From: an uncultured Paracoccaceae bacterium
GTDB taxonomy: Bacteria > Bacteroidota > Bacteroidia > Flavobacteriales > Flavobacteriaceae
Direction: 5' to 3'
Assembly: GCA_943788135.1 (NCBI GenBank)
Contig: CALSPC010000008.1
Coordinates: 1 to 64,000, forward strand
DNA: 64,000 bases
Shown here: positions 16,677 through 26,461 of the stretch, piece by piece
How the letters are laid out: every line of letters starts with the position of its first letter
Position numbering within the stretch: the first letter of the stretch is position 1
The notes under the pieces: generated by a model
Seen by the model: only the letters and a program-made list of their open reading frames with translations
Database searches by the model: none
Told to the model about the DNA's origin: nothing
Program-made: the position numbers and the translations under genes

Positions 16677-17261
16677 TTAATTTGTTAAAACAATATTGTG
16701 AGTTTCAATTAATTTGCGCAAATTAATAAGTGCATAGCGCATACGTCCCAAAGCGGTATTTATACTCACACCGGTATTTTCAGAAATTTCTTTAAAGCTC
16801 ATATCATTATACATGCGCATGATAAGAACTGTTTTTTGGTCTTCAGGCAATTCTTCTACTAAAGCTCTAATATCGTGAACAATTTGCGAATGCACGAGTT
16901 CCCCTTCTGCATTTAGAGCGCCATCACTCAACACTGAAAATATATCAAAATCTCCGCTGTTGTTAAACTTTGGCATGCGGCTATTTTTTCTAAAATAATC
17001 GATCACCAAGTTATGTGCAATGCGCATTACCCAAGGCAAAAATTTGCCTTCTTCATTATATTTACCAAGCTTAAGGGTACGAATAACTTTTATGAAAGTA
17101 TCTTGAAAAACATCTTCCGTGACATCTCGGTCTTGGACCTTAGAATAAATGAAGCCATAAAGTCGCTGTTGGTGGCGCTTAATTAGAACGGAAAGACACT
17201 GTTCATTACCTTTAATATAATCACTGACGAGAATGGCGTCGCTAATAGAGTTTGAGTTCAT
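16677..17261 (-). CDS. RNA polymerase sigma factor, sigma-70 family (ECF-like)
   Basis: A 194-residue sigma factor with regions 2 and 4 only. Region 2 is YGFIYSKVQDRDVTEDVFQD (about residues 34-53) and WVMRIAHNLVIDYFRK. Region 4 is LPEDQKTVLIMRMYNDMSF followed by the helix-turn-helix FKEISENTGVSINTALGRM. No anti-sigma gene is adjacent. It is divergent from uvrA. Its leader can fold into a 13-bp stem covering the start codon (see 17260-17328), so translational control is likely. Confidence 0.9.
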   Translation of the reverse strand: MNSNSISDAILVSDYIKGNEQCLSVLIKRHQQRLYGFIYSKVQDRDVTEDVFQDTFIKVIRTLKLGKYNEEGKFLPWVMRIAHNLVIDYFRKNSRMPKFNNSGDFDIFSVLSDGALNAEGELVHSQIVHDIRALVEELPEDQKTVLIMRMYNDMSFKEISENTGVSINTALGRMRYALINLRKLIETHNIVLTN

Positions 17262-17328
17262 AACATTACTTTAAAATCGTACACAAATGGTGTGTACTGG
17301 GTTAAAAAAAATAAAAAAGTAATGTTAT
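17260..17328 (-). promoter_or_regulatory. leader stem that would hide the start codon of the sigma factor
   Basis: Positions 17260-17272 and 17316-17328 are perfect 13-nt inverted repeats. Between them lies a second hairpin, GTACACA and TGTGTAC (17279-17285, 17291-17297). In the mRNA the 3' arm reaches into the AUG at 17259-17261 and covers the ribosome-binding region. This would be a switchable structure (temperature, ligand or protein) or an operator. The sequence is seen; the regulatory role is inferred. Confidence 0.6.
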
Positions 17329-17359
17329 TCTATAAGCGTTTGTTTTAGGTGATAAAAAT

Positions 17360-17367
17360 CAAATATA
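17360..17367 (-). promoter_or_regulatory. -7 box of the sigma-factor promoter
   Basis: Reads TATATTTG on the minus strand. A start near 17353 would give a leader of about 90 nt that includes both arms of the inverted repeat. Confidence 0.5.
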
Positions 17368-17454
17368 GCAACAATCTGTGGAATTTAACAATTTTTTTTT
17401 AGTTTTTAACGTCAAGAAGACCGCAGACAGTTCTATTATTTTTTATAATAATGG

Positions 17455-17462
17455 TATCTTTA
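17455..17462 (+). promoter_or_regulatory. -7-like box upstream of uvrA
   Basis: TATCTTTA differs from TAnnTTTG in the last base and lies 21 nt before the ATG. A TGACGTCA palindrome follows at 17473-17480. Confidence 0.4.
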
Positions 17463-17483
17463 CATCCAAATTTGACGTCATAA

Positions 17484-20273
17484 ATGCCGCTAGACCTTTC
17501 AAAACTAAGTCCAAAAGAACACATTCTAATTAAAGGTGCAAAATTGCATAATCTAAAGAATATAGATGTTGCTATTCCACGACACAAATTGGTCGTCATT
17601 ACTGGACTTTCTGGCTCTGGAAAATCAAGTTTGGCTTTTGACACCTTATATGCTGAAGGTCAACGACGTTATGTGGAAAGTTTATCGAGTTATGCTCGGC
17701 AATTTTTGGGGCGACTACACAAACCAAATGTCGATTATATCAAAGGGATTGCTCCTGCCATTGCAATTGAGCAAAAAGTAAACTCTACCAATCCCCGATC
17801 AACTGTAGGTACTACTACAGAAATTTATGATTATTTGAAATTAGTTTTTGCTCGAATTGGAAAAACCTACTCCCCCATTTCTAATACTGTGGTCAAAAAA
17901 GATACCACAAGCGATGTCATTACCTACATTAAAACACTAAATGTAGGCGAAAAACTTCTGCTTTTAGCGCCAATTCATTTAGAAAAAGGGCGAACAATAG
18001 AAAATAAATTACAAGCACTGCAACATCAAGGTTTTGCACGAATCAAAGTCAAGGATAGTGTGGAACGCATAGATCAGATTGAAGCGTTTCAAAACCTCCC
18101 AAAAACACTTAGTCTTGTTGTAGATCGGATTATTGTAAAAGACGAGGACGATTTTTACAACCGCTTGGCAGATGCTGTTGAAATGGCCTTTTTTGAAGGT
18201 AAAGGCCGTTGTTATATTGAAAAAATTGACGGTTCTGAAACGCGCGAATTTAGTAATTCATTTGAGCTTGACGGTCAAAAATTTTTAGAACCCAATACGC
18301 ATTTATTTAGTTTTAATAACCCTTATGGTGCCTGTCCAAAATGTGAAGGCTATGGCGATATTATTGGTATCGATAAAAGCCTAGTGATTCCAAACACCTC
18401 GCTTTCGATTTATGAAAATGCAGTATTTCCATGGCGTGGAGACAGTATGAAATATTATCGAGACCAATTAGTGAATAATTCCCATAAATTTGACTTTCCA
18501 ATTCATAAACCATATTTTGAATTAGATCCCGAGCATCAACATTTACTTTGGACAGGGAATAGTCACTTTACAGGTTTGAATGACTTTTTTGCAGAGCTAG
18601 AATCTAAGGCCTATAAGGTTCAAAATCGCGTAATGTTATCGCGCTATCGGGGTAAAACAAAGTGTAGCAGCTGTAACGGCAAACGTTTACGTACAGAAGC
18701 CAATTATGTAAAAGTTGGAGGTGCATCTATCACCGATTTAGTGGAATTATCTCTCAAAGATTTAATTGAGTTTTTTAAAACAATCAAATTAGATTCTAAC
18801 GACAAAAAGATTGCAAAGCGGCTTTTGAAAGAGATTCATAATCGTCTAGAATTTTTATCGAATGTAGGCCTAGATTATTTGACCTTAAATAGAAAATCTA
18901 ACACCTTATCTGGAGGAGAAAGCCAACGGATAAACTTGGCCACATCCTTGGGAAGTAGTTTGGTTGGATCGATGTATATTTTGGACGAACCGAGTATCGG
19001 ACTCCATTCCAAAGATACCGAACGCCTTATAAATGTTCTAAATGCCTTGCGCGATTTGGGCAATACTGTTATTGTCGTTGAACATGACGAAGCCATCATG
19101 GCTGCCGCCGATTATGTTATCGATATTGGTCCCGAAGCCGGTTCTTTTGGAGGAGAAGTCATGGCAAGTGGTAGTTACAAATCCCTTTTGAAAAGTAATA
19201 CCCTAACAGCTCAATACCTCAATGGAGGGCTTGACATAGAAGTCCCTCAAAAAAGAAGAACCTCCAAATACAGTATAAGCATAAAAGGTGCTCGTGAACA
19301 TAATTTAAAAAATATCGATGTTACATTTCCGTTGAACATGCTCACTGTTGTGACGGGGGTTTCTGGAAGTGGAAAAAGTACGTTAGTTAAACAAATTGTG
19401 TATCCCGCCTTACTCAAATCAATTGGGGGTTATGGCGAAAAAGCTGGAGAATTCACAAGTTTAGACGGAAATTTTAGCACGGTAAAGTTTATTGAATTTG
19501 TCGATCAAAATCCAATTGGTCGCTCCTCACGATCCAATCCTGTAACCTACATCAAAGCCTACGATGATATTCGTGCGCTATTTTCTAAACAAAAACTGAG
19601 TGTTCTAAGAAATTATCAACCTAAACATTTTTCGTTTAATGTGGATGGTGGACGGTGTGACACCTGTAAAGGTGAAGGGGCAGTGACTATCGAAATGCAA
19701 TTTATGGCCGATGTTCAACTTCTTTGTGATGACTGTCAAGGCAAACGCTTCAAAAAACAAGTGTTAGAAATTAAATTTAATGAAAAAACAATTGATGACA
19801 TTCTAAGGATGACTATCGATGATGCCATTGCTTTTTTTGAAACACATAAAGCGACAAAAATAAAAACAAAACTACAACCCCTTCAAGATGTAGGACTTGG
19901 CTATGTAACGCTTGGGCAAAGCTCTTCGACCCTATCAGGAGGTGAAGCACAACGCATCAAATTAGCCTCATTTTTAGGAAAAGGAACAAAGGCAGAAACA
20001 GGCTTATTTATTTTTGATGAACCCACTACTGGACTTCATTTTCATGACATCAAAAAACTTCTAAAATCGTTTAATGCTTTAATAGAGATTGGCCATTCAG
20101 TAATTGTAATCGAGCATAATTTAGACCTTATTAAATGTGCCGATCATGTGATTGACCTCGGTCCAGAAGGCGGTGCTAATGGTGGCTATATCTTAGCAGA
20201 AGGCACCCCAGAAGCTGTAGTAAAGTCTAAAACATCTTCAACAGGTCAATTTCTAAAAAACAAATTAAACTAA
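17484..20273 (+). CDS. uvrA: excinuclease ABC subunit A
   Basis: Damage-recognition ATPase of nucleotide excision repair, 929 residues. The first ABC module has Walker [10 protein letters not shown] (about residue 38) and signature [12 protein letters not shown]. The second has GVSGSGKST and [12 protein letters not shown]. Both signatures are followed by [10 protein letters not shown] or [10 protein letters not shown]. Zinc sites are seen as [24 protein letters not shown] and CDDCQGK. Length is normal for UvrA. It is divergent from the sigma-factor gene and monocistronic. Flavobacteria often carry a second UvrA elsewhere. Confidence 0.96.
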   Translation: MPLDLSKLSPKEHILIKGAKLHNLKNIDVAIPRHKLVVITGLSGSGKSSLAFDTLYAEGQRRYVESLSSYARQFLGRLHKPNVDYIKGIAPAIAIEQKVNSTNPRSTVGTTTEIYDYLKLVFARIGKTYSPISNTVVKKDTTSDVITYIKTLNVGEKLLLLAPIHLEKGRTIENKLQALQHQGFARIKVKDSVERIDQIEAFQNLPKTLSLVVDRIIVKDEDDFYNRLADAVEMAFFEGKGRCYIEKIDGSETREFSNSFELDGQKFLEPNTHLFSFNNPYGACPKCEGYGDIIGIDKSLVIPNTSLSIYENAVFPWRGDSMKYYRDQLVNNSHKFDFPIHKPYFELDPEHQHLLWTGNSHFTGLNDFFAELESKAYKVQNRVMLSRYRGKTKCSSCNGKRLRTEANYVKVGGASITDLVELSLKDLIEFFKTIKLDSNDKKIAKRLLKEIHNRLEFLSNVGLDYLTLNRKSNTLSGGESQRINLATSLGSSLVGSMYILDEPSIGLHSKDTERLINVLNALRDLGNTVIVVEHDEAIMAAADYVIDIGPEAGSFGGEVMASGSYKSLLKSNTLTAQYLNGGLDIEVPQKRRTSKYSISIKGAREHNLKNIDVTFPLNMLTVVTGVSGSGKSTLVKQIVYPALLKSIGGYGEKAGEFTSLDGNFSTVKFIEFVDQNPIGRSSRSNPVTYIKAYDDIRALFSKQKLSVLRNYQPKHFSFNVDGGRCDTCKGEGAVTIEMQFMADVQLLCDDCQGKRFKKQVLEIKFNEKTIDDILRMTIDDAIAFFETHKATKIKTKLQPLQDVGLGYVTLGQSSSTLSGGEAQRIKLASFLGKGTKAETGLFIFDEPTTGLHFHDIKKLLKSFNALIEIGHSVIVIEHNLDLIKCADHVIDLGPEGGANGGYILAEGTPEAVVKSKTSSTGQFLKNKLN

Positions 20274-20384
20274 TCGTATTTTAATACGTAATGTATTGAA
20301 TTATAGTTGATTAAATTTTAACCGTAATTTTTGGCATGCTGTTTGGTAATACATTTTTGAAATTAACTTTTAAAACATTGTATT

Positions 20385-21284
20385 ATGAGAAATTTATGTT
20401 TGCTATTTGTTAGTGTTATTGTATTTGGAACTGTATCTGCACACTCCGATTCTAATCCTTATAATACAGATCATTCGTTTGTTTTTAATGAACAAGGTAT
20501 TGAATTTGCAATTTTCAAGGATGGACAATTTGATTTTAATGTGTTACGTTACCGTCAAGCTTCGGCTCAATTTACAAATACTAATGGTCTAAAAATTAGT
20601 TTCAACACAGGCTACGATTATGCAGCCTATATTCAATATGACTCTTACGGCGCAGTCATTCAAATTGAAAACACTCCAATTTATTATGACTATTATGGCC
20701 GTATCCGTCAGGCTGGAAATGTACATGTATATTATGACTATAGCGGTCGTGTCTCTCGAATTGGAGGCTTATATATACATTATGATGCTTACAACTATGT
20801 ACGCACAAACGGCTATGTCAACCGTTATAATCGCTACTATAGACCTAGTGTTTGGCATTCCTATTACAGAGTCCCTAGTCGAAGATTTTGTGTGTTATTG
20901 AGTACGCCTTACAGACGACATTATACCCCTATTAGATATCGCTATGTAAATCCCTACAGAAATAATCGACGTCCTATTGTGTATAGAAATCAATCGAATC
21001 ATAATCGAATTGTTAATCGACGATCAAACCTTAGAGCGCGCTATGCTGTCAATAAAGGCTCGAGAAAAGCTGTTACAACAACTAGTCGTTCTACAAACCG
21101 ACAAACCCCTAACACTACACCAAATAGATCAAATCGTCGTGTTACAAACTCGACCGCAACAAGACGTGTAAATACCTCAACCCAAGTGAAACGCTCAAAA
21201 CCAAACCTAAAAAATTCAAGAGTTGTAGCACAAAGGACCCCAAGAACGCGTTCAATCCATAGAAAAACACGTCAAAGAAAATAA
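20385..21284 (+). CDS. secreted Tyr-rich protein with basic Arg/Thr-rich tail
   Basis: A 299-residue exported protein with signal peptide MRNLCLLFVSVIVFGTVSAH. Residues about 75-150 contain tandem short repeats around YYDYYGR, YYDYSGR and HYDAYNY, separated by I-x-x-x-G, suggesting a small beta repeat domain. The last 120 residues are low-complexity, very basic (many Arg, Asn, Thr) and probably disordered. I recognise it as a flavobacterial hypothetical without assigned role. A basic tail could bind polyanionic surface polymers, but that is only inference. Confidence 0.75.
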   Translation: MRNLCLLFVSVIVFGTVSAHSDSNPYNTDHSFVFNEQGIEFAIFKDGQFDFNVLRYRQASAQFTNTNGLKISFNTGYDYAAYIQYDSYGAVIQIENTPIYYDYYGRIRQAGNVHVYYDYSGRVSRIGGLYIHYDAYNYVRTNGYVNRYNRYYRPSVWHSYYRVPSRRFCVLLSTPYRRHYTPIRYRYVNPYRNNRRPIVYRNQSNHNRIVNRRSNLRARYAVNKGSRKAVTTTSRSTNRQTPNTTPNRSNRRVTNSTATRRVNTSTQVKRSKPNLKNSRVVAQRTPRTRSIHRKTRQRK

Positions 21285-21304
21285 TAATTTAAGTTAGTTA
21301 GTAG

Positions 21305-21347
21305 AAAACGCCGTAGTTGAAAACCCCAATTCACTACGGTGTTTTTT
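21305..21347. terminator. Bidirectional terminator between the 20385 gene and the GT4 gene
   Basis: A 12-bp stem (21305-21316 with 21334-21345, one G-T pair) with a 17-nt loop, an A-run before and a T-run after. It separates two converging genes. Confidence 0.85.
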
Positions 21348-21352
21348 TATGT

Positions 21353-22633
21353 TTAACTTAAAAGGTTTTGTGCCAGTTGTTGGGTTAACGATTTGCGACT
21401 ATAGTGTTCTAGCCCTATTGAATCAACATGTAAATTTTTAAGTTTATAGGCTTCAAAATGTTGCTCTAGTTGATTGCGAAGTGCCGTAGCAGCGTCATAT
21501 CTAAAATACGTTCCCGATTTGGTTTGGTTTAGGATGCCCTCAATATCAGAAGCTTCAGGTCCAATGGCTAATATTGGACGTTTGGAAGCCATATATTCAA
21601 ATAATTTCCCAGGGATAATGTATTCTGTTTCTTTGGAATCCTCTTCAATTAGCAGTAGTAATTGCGTTTTTTTCTGACACTCTATAATACTAGTGTGAGA
21701 CACATAGCCCATAGCATGAATATGACGCTCTAATCCAAAACGTTTTAAGGCCTCCATAACCTCTGCACTAACATTTCCTATGAGGTTCAGCTGAAACGCC
21801 GCTGCAAAGTCCTCTGATGTGGCAACCATATCGGATAAAACACCCCATAAAACTGTGGGATTTCGTCCTTCAAATAAAGATCCGATATGTGAAAGTGTAA
21901 ACTTAGAATCCAATATACTGTTTGTAGTGATTTCGAAATCAAAACCATTGGTAAGTACCTGTACAGGCGTGGTAGTCAGTCCTGAAAATAGTGTTTTGGT
22001 TTTTAGACTCGTCACCACTAATTGATCTGCAGATTGCAAGACTGCTGTTTCTAATTTTTTATGCTTTTTTTGAGCAAATGAACTTAACATTAATTTCTTA
22101 TGATACCCTATTTGTGTCCAAGGATCTCTAAAATCAGCGATCCATTTTAGAGCATGTTTCTGTTTTAATTGTAATCCGATAAGATGTAAACTATGTGGTG
22201 GTCCAGTGGTAATAATCGTATCAATTTGATGTGTCGAAATATACTCTGACAAATATGAAACTGAAGGGCGCACCCAAGAAACTCGTGCATCTGGAATGAA
22301 AAAATTCCCTCTTATAAAAAGAAGAAATTTTTCTAAAATAGATTGTTTTTGAGTGTTCGAAATAAGCCCTTTAGACAGAGTTTTAGTTTTGGATTTAGAA
22401 ACAAATTTTGCCCATTTATAAGGTTCATTAATCGGTGCTTTTAATAGCGTCAATTCTGAGCTGACATCCGTCAATAACGAGCTGTCATTTATCGGATAAT
22501 TAGGGTTTTCAGGGCAATAAACAATAGGCGTAATTCCAAAATCAGGCAAATACTTGACAAACTTTAGCCAACGTTGAACTCCAGGGCCACCAGCTGGCGG
22601 CCAATAGTACGTTATGATGAGAACCTTTTTCAC
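21353..22633 (-). CDS. glycosyltransferase, GT4-like
   Basis: A 426-residue GT-B glycosyltransferase. The N-terminal domain starts KVLIITYYWPPAGGPGVQRW (acceptor-side Gly-rich loop). The C-terminal donor domain shows LSHIGSLFEGRNP and the sugar-nucleotide Glu motif within IIPGKLFEYMASKRPILAIG. WIADFRDPW is typical of flavobacterial members that build surface polysaccharide or glycolipid. The donor is unknown. The start overlaps the YfhO stop by 4 nt, so the two are translationally coupled. Confidence 0.82.
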   Translation of the reverse strand: MKKVLIITYYWPPAGGPGVQRWLKFVKYLPDFGITPIVYCPENPNYPINDSSLLTDVSSELTLLKAPINEPYKWAKFVSKSKTKTLSKGLISNTQKQSILEKFLLFIRGNFFIPDARVSWVRPSVSYLSEYISTHQIDTIITTGPPHSLHLIGLQLKQKHALKWIADFRDPWTQIGYHKKLMLSSFAQKKHKKLETAVLQSADQLVVTSLKTKTLFSGLTTTPVQVLTNGFDFEITTNSILDSKFTLSHIGSLFEGRNPTVLWGVLSDMVATSEDFAAAFQLNLIGNVSAEVMEALKRFGLERHIHAMGYVSHTSIIECQKKTQLLLLIEEDSKETEYIIPGKLFEYMASKRPILAIGPEASDIEGILNQTKSGTYFRYDAATALRNQLEQHFEAYKLKNLHVDSIGLEHYSRKSLTQQLAQNLLS

Positions 22634-25038
22634 GATCGTTTTCTGTAGATTATAAGCCCTTGACCAAGAATTAATACTACCAATAAAATAGAACTCGCTA
22701 AGGCAATAGTTGACCCTACTCTTACAACGCTTGGATTAAATATAAACTCCACGGTATGTTCCCCCTTAGGAATTTCTAAACCCCGCAGCACATAATTAAC
22801 ATTGAAATGCTTCACCTCAATGCCATCAATTTTTGCCTGCCAGCCCTTTTCGTAATACACTTCAGAAAATACAGCAAAACCATCTTCAGCGTTTGTGGTT
22901 TTATAAACGAGGTGATTGAGCTTGTAATCCACTAATTGAATCGAAGCGGATGAATCTTTTGCAAATCTTCTTGCGTTTAAAGTCTTAGAATTGGCAGTCG
23001 CCGTTAGTTTTGTATTTATTGTATCTAGTGCTAAAATTTCATCATTTGCAGATTCATAGGTTTCTATGGCATCAATAAACCATGCATTCCCGTTTGCGTT
23101 TTCATTTTCAAAATACTGTAAATTCCCTTCTTTATCTTCGTAAATTACATATTTGGTGTTCAACATATTTAGAACCTCAAAATTCGTTTTATCAATATGA
23201 AAATCTTGTAATTCCTTAAATCGTCTCAATTTAGCAGCATGATACCCTTCTATAGAATTATGAAAATAGGATGATTTTGTAGAATTATCAGATCTATCTA
23301 AAACTCTAAAGATAGAGGTGTCTTTTAATAATTCATTGTCAATTGAATTTGCTTGATAGGGACGATCTACTTTGATTGCTGAAACAAAATTATCGGCATT
23401 CACATAGCGTCGGTCCACGCCTACCAAATCAAAAACAACAAGTAGCCCCAGAATGATAAGGGTTTTATTTTGGGTTAATTTTTGTTTGATATAAGCGAAA
23501 ATCAAACCCCCAACAGCTAAAACCAGCAACAAGCTTCGCCATGTATCTTCAGTAAAAATAGCACTGCGATCCTGCCTTAAGGCCTCAACAAAAGCAGCAC
23601 CGTAATACTGTTTAAATTGGCCATCGCTCATACCAACAAAATTAAACAAACTCGTCTTGAAAACTAAAAATAATACGGCTGTTCCAGCTACAATACCCAC
23701 TGACTTTTTTAGGGCGTCCAACTTTGTTTCAAAACGTAAATCGTTATGAAATAATCGTCCTAAGCCCAAAGTTGCTAATAGTGGAATACAGAGTTCTAAA
23801 ATAACTTGAATTGAGCTTACCGCTCTAAATTTATTATAAAGTGGTATGTAGTCGATAAAGAAGTCCGTTAGAACTGCTAGATTTTTCCCATAGGATAATA
23901 ATAGAGACATTAACACGCCTGCAACTAACCACCATTTATAGCGACCATGGTATAAAAACAGAGCCAATACAAAAAGAAAAATGACCACAGCACCTATATA
24001 GGCTGGGGCTTCCACAATTGGTTGATCGCCCCAATACATTGGCGCTTGTTGAGATTCTTGAAGGGCTTGTAAAGGAGTTGCACCTAAAGCTCTAAACGCC
24101 TTGTAGGTTTCTGATTTTTTTCCAAGATGTTCACGATTACCACCACCCATAAAGCGGGGGATAAAGAGATTAAATGTTTCTAATTTCCCATAACTAAATT
24201 GTGTAATATAAGCCTTATCCAGTCCTGTAGTCTGTTCTTTGGGACTACCGTCAGGGTTGATCGTTAATTCACTCTGTCCACGTGTACTTTCTTTGGCATA
24301 TTCGCTAGTAGCCATCAAATTGGTAGCGTTCATCCCGAATGCAAGTAGAGCAGCGCCCAACAGAACAGTTGAGGCTTTAAAAAATGCAGGGAGTTGTTTT
24401 GTTTTAAGCGCCTGAATCAGAAAAGATATGCCTAAAATTATGATTAAAAATCCTAAGTAGTAGGTCATCTGTGGATGATTAGTCACCAGTTCCAATCCAG
24501 ATGCTATAGCGGTGACTATGAAGCCTAGAAAATAGCGGTTTTGAAAAGTCAAAATAATCCCGGACAACACTAGTGGCATATAGGCAATAGCATGGGCTTT
24601 GGCATTATGCCCAACCCCTAAGATAATAATTAAATAGGTGGAAAAACCAAAGGCGAGAGCACCCAAAATAGCGATTTTAAAATCAATTTTTAGCACTAAC
24701 AATAAGATATAAAACCCCAATAGATATAAAAAAAGATAGTCAGCTGGACGCGGTAAAAAGCGCAGTGCTAAATCTAATTTTTTAATGTAATTGTGCGGGT
24801 ATTTAGCACCAAGTTGATACGTTGGCATGCCTCCAAAAGCACTATTTGTCCAATAGGATTCTTGAGCGTTGGCGGCTCTAAAATCGACATGTTGTTTTGC
24901 CATCCCAGTGTATTGAATAATATCACTTTGAAGAATTTTTTGCCCTTTCAGTACAGGATTAAAATAAAGAATTGATACAACGATAAACCCTAAAATCACT
25001 AAAAAGTGTGTACCAAGTTGTTTAAAGCTAAGGTTCAT
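22630..25038 (-). CDS. YfhO-family membrane protein
   Basis: An 802-residue integral membrane protein with about 12 hydrophobic segments in the first 500 residues, a periplasmic region, and a final helix (VGSTIALASSILLVVLILGQG). It belongs to the YfhO family of GT-C-like proteins, which includes factors for lipoteichoic acid or surface glycosylation in Gram-positive bacteria. Conserved early residues include FGGMPTYQLGAKYP and a late glycan-like domain ending KGEHTVEFIFNP. It sits between DUF4834 and a GT4 enzyme, which suggests a surface glycan pathway. Confidence 0.85.
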   Translation of the reverse strand: MNLSFKQLGTHFLVILGFIVVSILYFNPVLKGQKILQSDIIQYTGMAKQHVDFRAANAQESYWTNSAFGGMPTYQLGAKYPHNYIKKLDLALRFLPRPADYLFLYLLGFYILLLVLKIDFKIAILGALAFGFSTYLIIILGVGHNAKAHAIAYMPLVLSGIILTFQNRYFLGFIVTAIASGLELVTNHPQMTYYLGFLIIILGISFLIQALKTKQLPAFFKASTVLLGAALLAFGMNATNLMATSEYAKESTRGQSELTINPDGSPKEQTTGLDKAYITQFSYGKLETFNLFIPRFMGGGNREHLGKKSETYKAFRALGATPLQALQESQQAPMYWGDQPIVEAPAYIGAVVIFLFVLALFLYHGRYKWWLVAGVLMSLLLSYGKNLAVLTDFFIDYIPLYNKFRAVSSIQVILELCIPLLATLGLGRLFHNDLRFETKLDALKKSVGIVAGTAVLFLVFKTSLFNFVGMSDGQFKQYYGAAFVEALRQDRSAIFTEDTWRSLLLVLAVGGLIFAYIKQKLTQNKTLIILGLLVVFDLVGVDRRYVNADNFVSAIKVDRPYQANSIDNELLKDTSIFRVLDRSDNSTKSSYFHNSIEGYHAAKLRRFKELQDFHIDKTNFEVLNMLNTKYVIYEDKEGNLQYFENENANGNAWFIDAIETYESANDEILALDTINTKLTATANSKTLNARRFAKDSSASIQLVDYKLNHLVYKTTNAEDGFAVFSEVYYEKGWQAKIDGIEVKHFNVNYVLRGLEIPKGEHTVEFIFNPSVVRVGSTIALASSILLVVLILGQGLIIYRKRS

Positions 25039-25050
25039 AGTGTTTATAAT

Positions 25051-25317
25051 TTATTCAACTTCTTCGTAGTCCACATACTCTCCAACACTGTCATTTGAAG
25101 TTTTAGGGGTCGGCATTTTATCAATACTAATTTCGCCTTCCTTTTGAGTTGGCGGCTTTGGAGTGGATTGGTTTCTAAAATGTGCTTCGGCTTTTTTGGC
25201 AATAGACTTCAAAATAAAAGGCGCAAATAAGCGCATTAAATACTTGAAAATAGAATACACCAAAATAAAAATTAGGAGTGTTTTCAGTAAACCAATAATA
25301 GATGCAGTTTGTAACAT
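25051..25317 (-). CDS. DUF4834-family small membrane protein
   Basis: An 88-residue protein with one N-terminal membrane helix (IIGLLKTLLIFILVYSIFKYL), a short amphipathic basic segment (KSIAKKAEAHFRNQS) and an acidic Pro-rich tail ending GEYVDYEEVE. This is the DUF4834 pattern. It lies 12 nt upstream of the YfhO gene and heads that operon. Function unknown. Confidence 0.75.
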   Translation of the reverse strand: MLQTASIIGLLKTLLIFILVYSIFKYLMRLFAPFILKSIAKKAEAHFRNQSTPKPPTQKEGEISIDKMPTPKTSNDSVGEYVDYEEVE

Positions 25318-25333
25318 TGGTAGATTATTTTTT

Positions 25334-25341
25334 CAAAAATA
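25334..25341 (-). promoter_or_regulatory. -7 box of the DUF4834-yfhO-GT4 operon
   Basis: Reads TATTTTTG on the minus strand, 16 nt before the DUF4834 ATG. Confidence 0.5.
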
Positions 25342-25455
25342 CAATTCTTATTTTTATTACATATAGTATTACAAAAAATCATTTATTTACATAGACAAAA
25401 GAGTTTATAAAACAAGAAATCACTTCTTAATAAACAATAATATAAAAAAAATATG

Positions 25456-25463
25456 TAGGTTTG
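25456..25463 (+). promoter_or_regulatory. -7 box of the 25480 gene
   Basis: TAGGTTTG matches TAnnTTTG and lies 16 nt before the ATG. Confidence 0.5.
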
Positions 25464-25479
25464 ATAAAAGTCTTTATAA

Positions 25480-26358
25480 ATGAAAAATCTATTATACAAA
25501 TTTGCTTTTATAACTCTTTTGGGGATGTGTAACTTTGTGCAAGCACAATATACTGATGTCATAAACTCTAATCGTCCCGGAGCATCTCAAAGTGCGTTTT
25601 CTGTAGGAACAAATGTCTTACAATTAGAAGTGGGCCCTTACTTTATTAAAGAAAAAAGACCTGTTTTCCCGAGCTACGAAGTTTCTGGTCTTGGAATTGA
25701 TTTTGCAGCCCATTATGGCTTTTGGAAAGAAGCTTTAGAATTTAATCTTCAAGGTACATATCAAAACGATACCCAAACATTTTCATCACTTACGATTGTA
25801 GAAAACAAGCGGTCAAATTTTAAATCCCTCAACTTTGGAGCAAAATATTTGGTGTACGATCCATATAAAAACAAAGATGATCAACCTAACGTCTACAGTT
25901 ATCACGCCAACAGAGGATTCAAATGGAGCAGTTTGATCCCCGCAATAGCTGTGGCAGCTGGAGTAAATTATGACACGCCAGACAATCCCTACACAGCAGC
26001 AGCAGTTGAAGGCCTAAGTTACAGAGGAGTTCTAATTACTCAAAATAATTTTAGTGGAGGCTGGGTTTTTATTACCAATTTTATGTTGGACCGTATCGGA
26101 AGCGACCAAACAGATTTTCAGTATATACTAACCCTTACGCATTCGTTTGACCCGAAATGGGTTGTTTTTGGAGAAACACAAGGAATAAGCAGTGATTTCT
26201 ATGCAGACAACTTATTTCGAATTGGAGGAGGTTATTTGTTAAGTAAAGATTTACAACTAGACACTGCGCTAACTTTAAATACTAAAGATACGCCGTCTGT
26301 AATGCGTATAAGTTTTGGGGCATCCTACCGATTTGACCGCCATAAAGACAAAGAATAG
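25480..26358 (+). CDS. outer-membrane transporter-like beta-barrel protein
   Basis: A 292-residue exported protein with signal peptide (LLYKFAFITLLGMCNFVQAQ) and alternating hydrophobic/aromatic strands. It ends in a Phe-containing final strand (MRISFGASYRF). It resembles the MetA-pathway/transporter family of small outer-membrane barrels (start TDVINSNRPGASQS, with the common RPGAS/RPSFS motif). The cargo cannot be stated. It has its own promoter. Confidence 0.7.
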   Translation: MKNLLYKFAFITLLGMCNFVQAQYTDVINSNRPGASQSAFSVGTNVLQLEVGPYFIKEKRPVFPSYEVSGLGIDFAAHYGFWKEALEFNLQGTYQNDTQTFSSLTIVENKRSNFKSLNFGAKYLVYDPYKNKDDQPNVYSYHANRGFKWSSLIPAIAVAAGVNYDTPDNPYTAAAVEGLSYRGVLITQNNFSGGWVFITNFMLDRIGSDQTDFQYILTLTHSFDPKWVVFGETQGISSDFYADNLFRIGGGYLLSKDLQLDTALTLNTKDTPSVMRISFGASYRFDRHKDKE

Positions 26359-26436
26359 CCTAATAATGGCACTTCAGCAAAAAAGTGAAACAAGCGTCTC
26401 GCGTTTAATGAAGAGCAAAAACTAAAGAAAGATTAC

Positions 26437-26444
26437 TAATTTTG
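26437..26444 (+). promoter_or_regulatory. -7 box of the GNAT gene
   Basis: TAATTTTG, 17 nt before the ATG at 26462. Confidence 0.45.
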
Positions 26445-26461
26445 ATGAGGATTAAACAATT

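Noticed and set aside
17473-17480. TGACGTCA palindrome before uvrA as a LexA-type operator
   Set aside because: A single 8-bp palindrome; no second copy near other repair genes (ung, mutS2, nth), so no support for a regulon.
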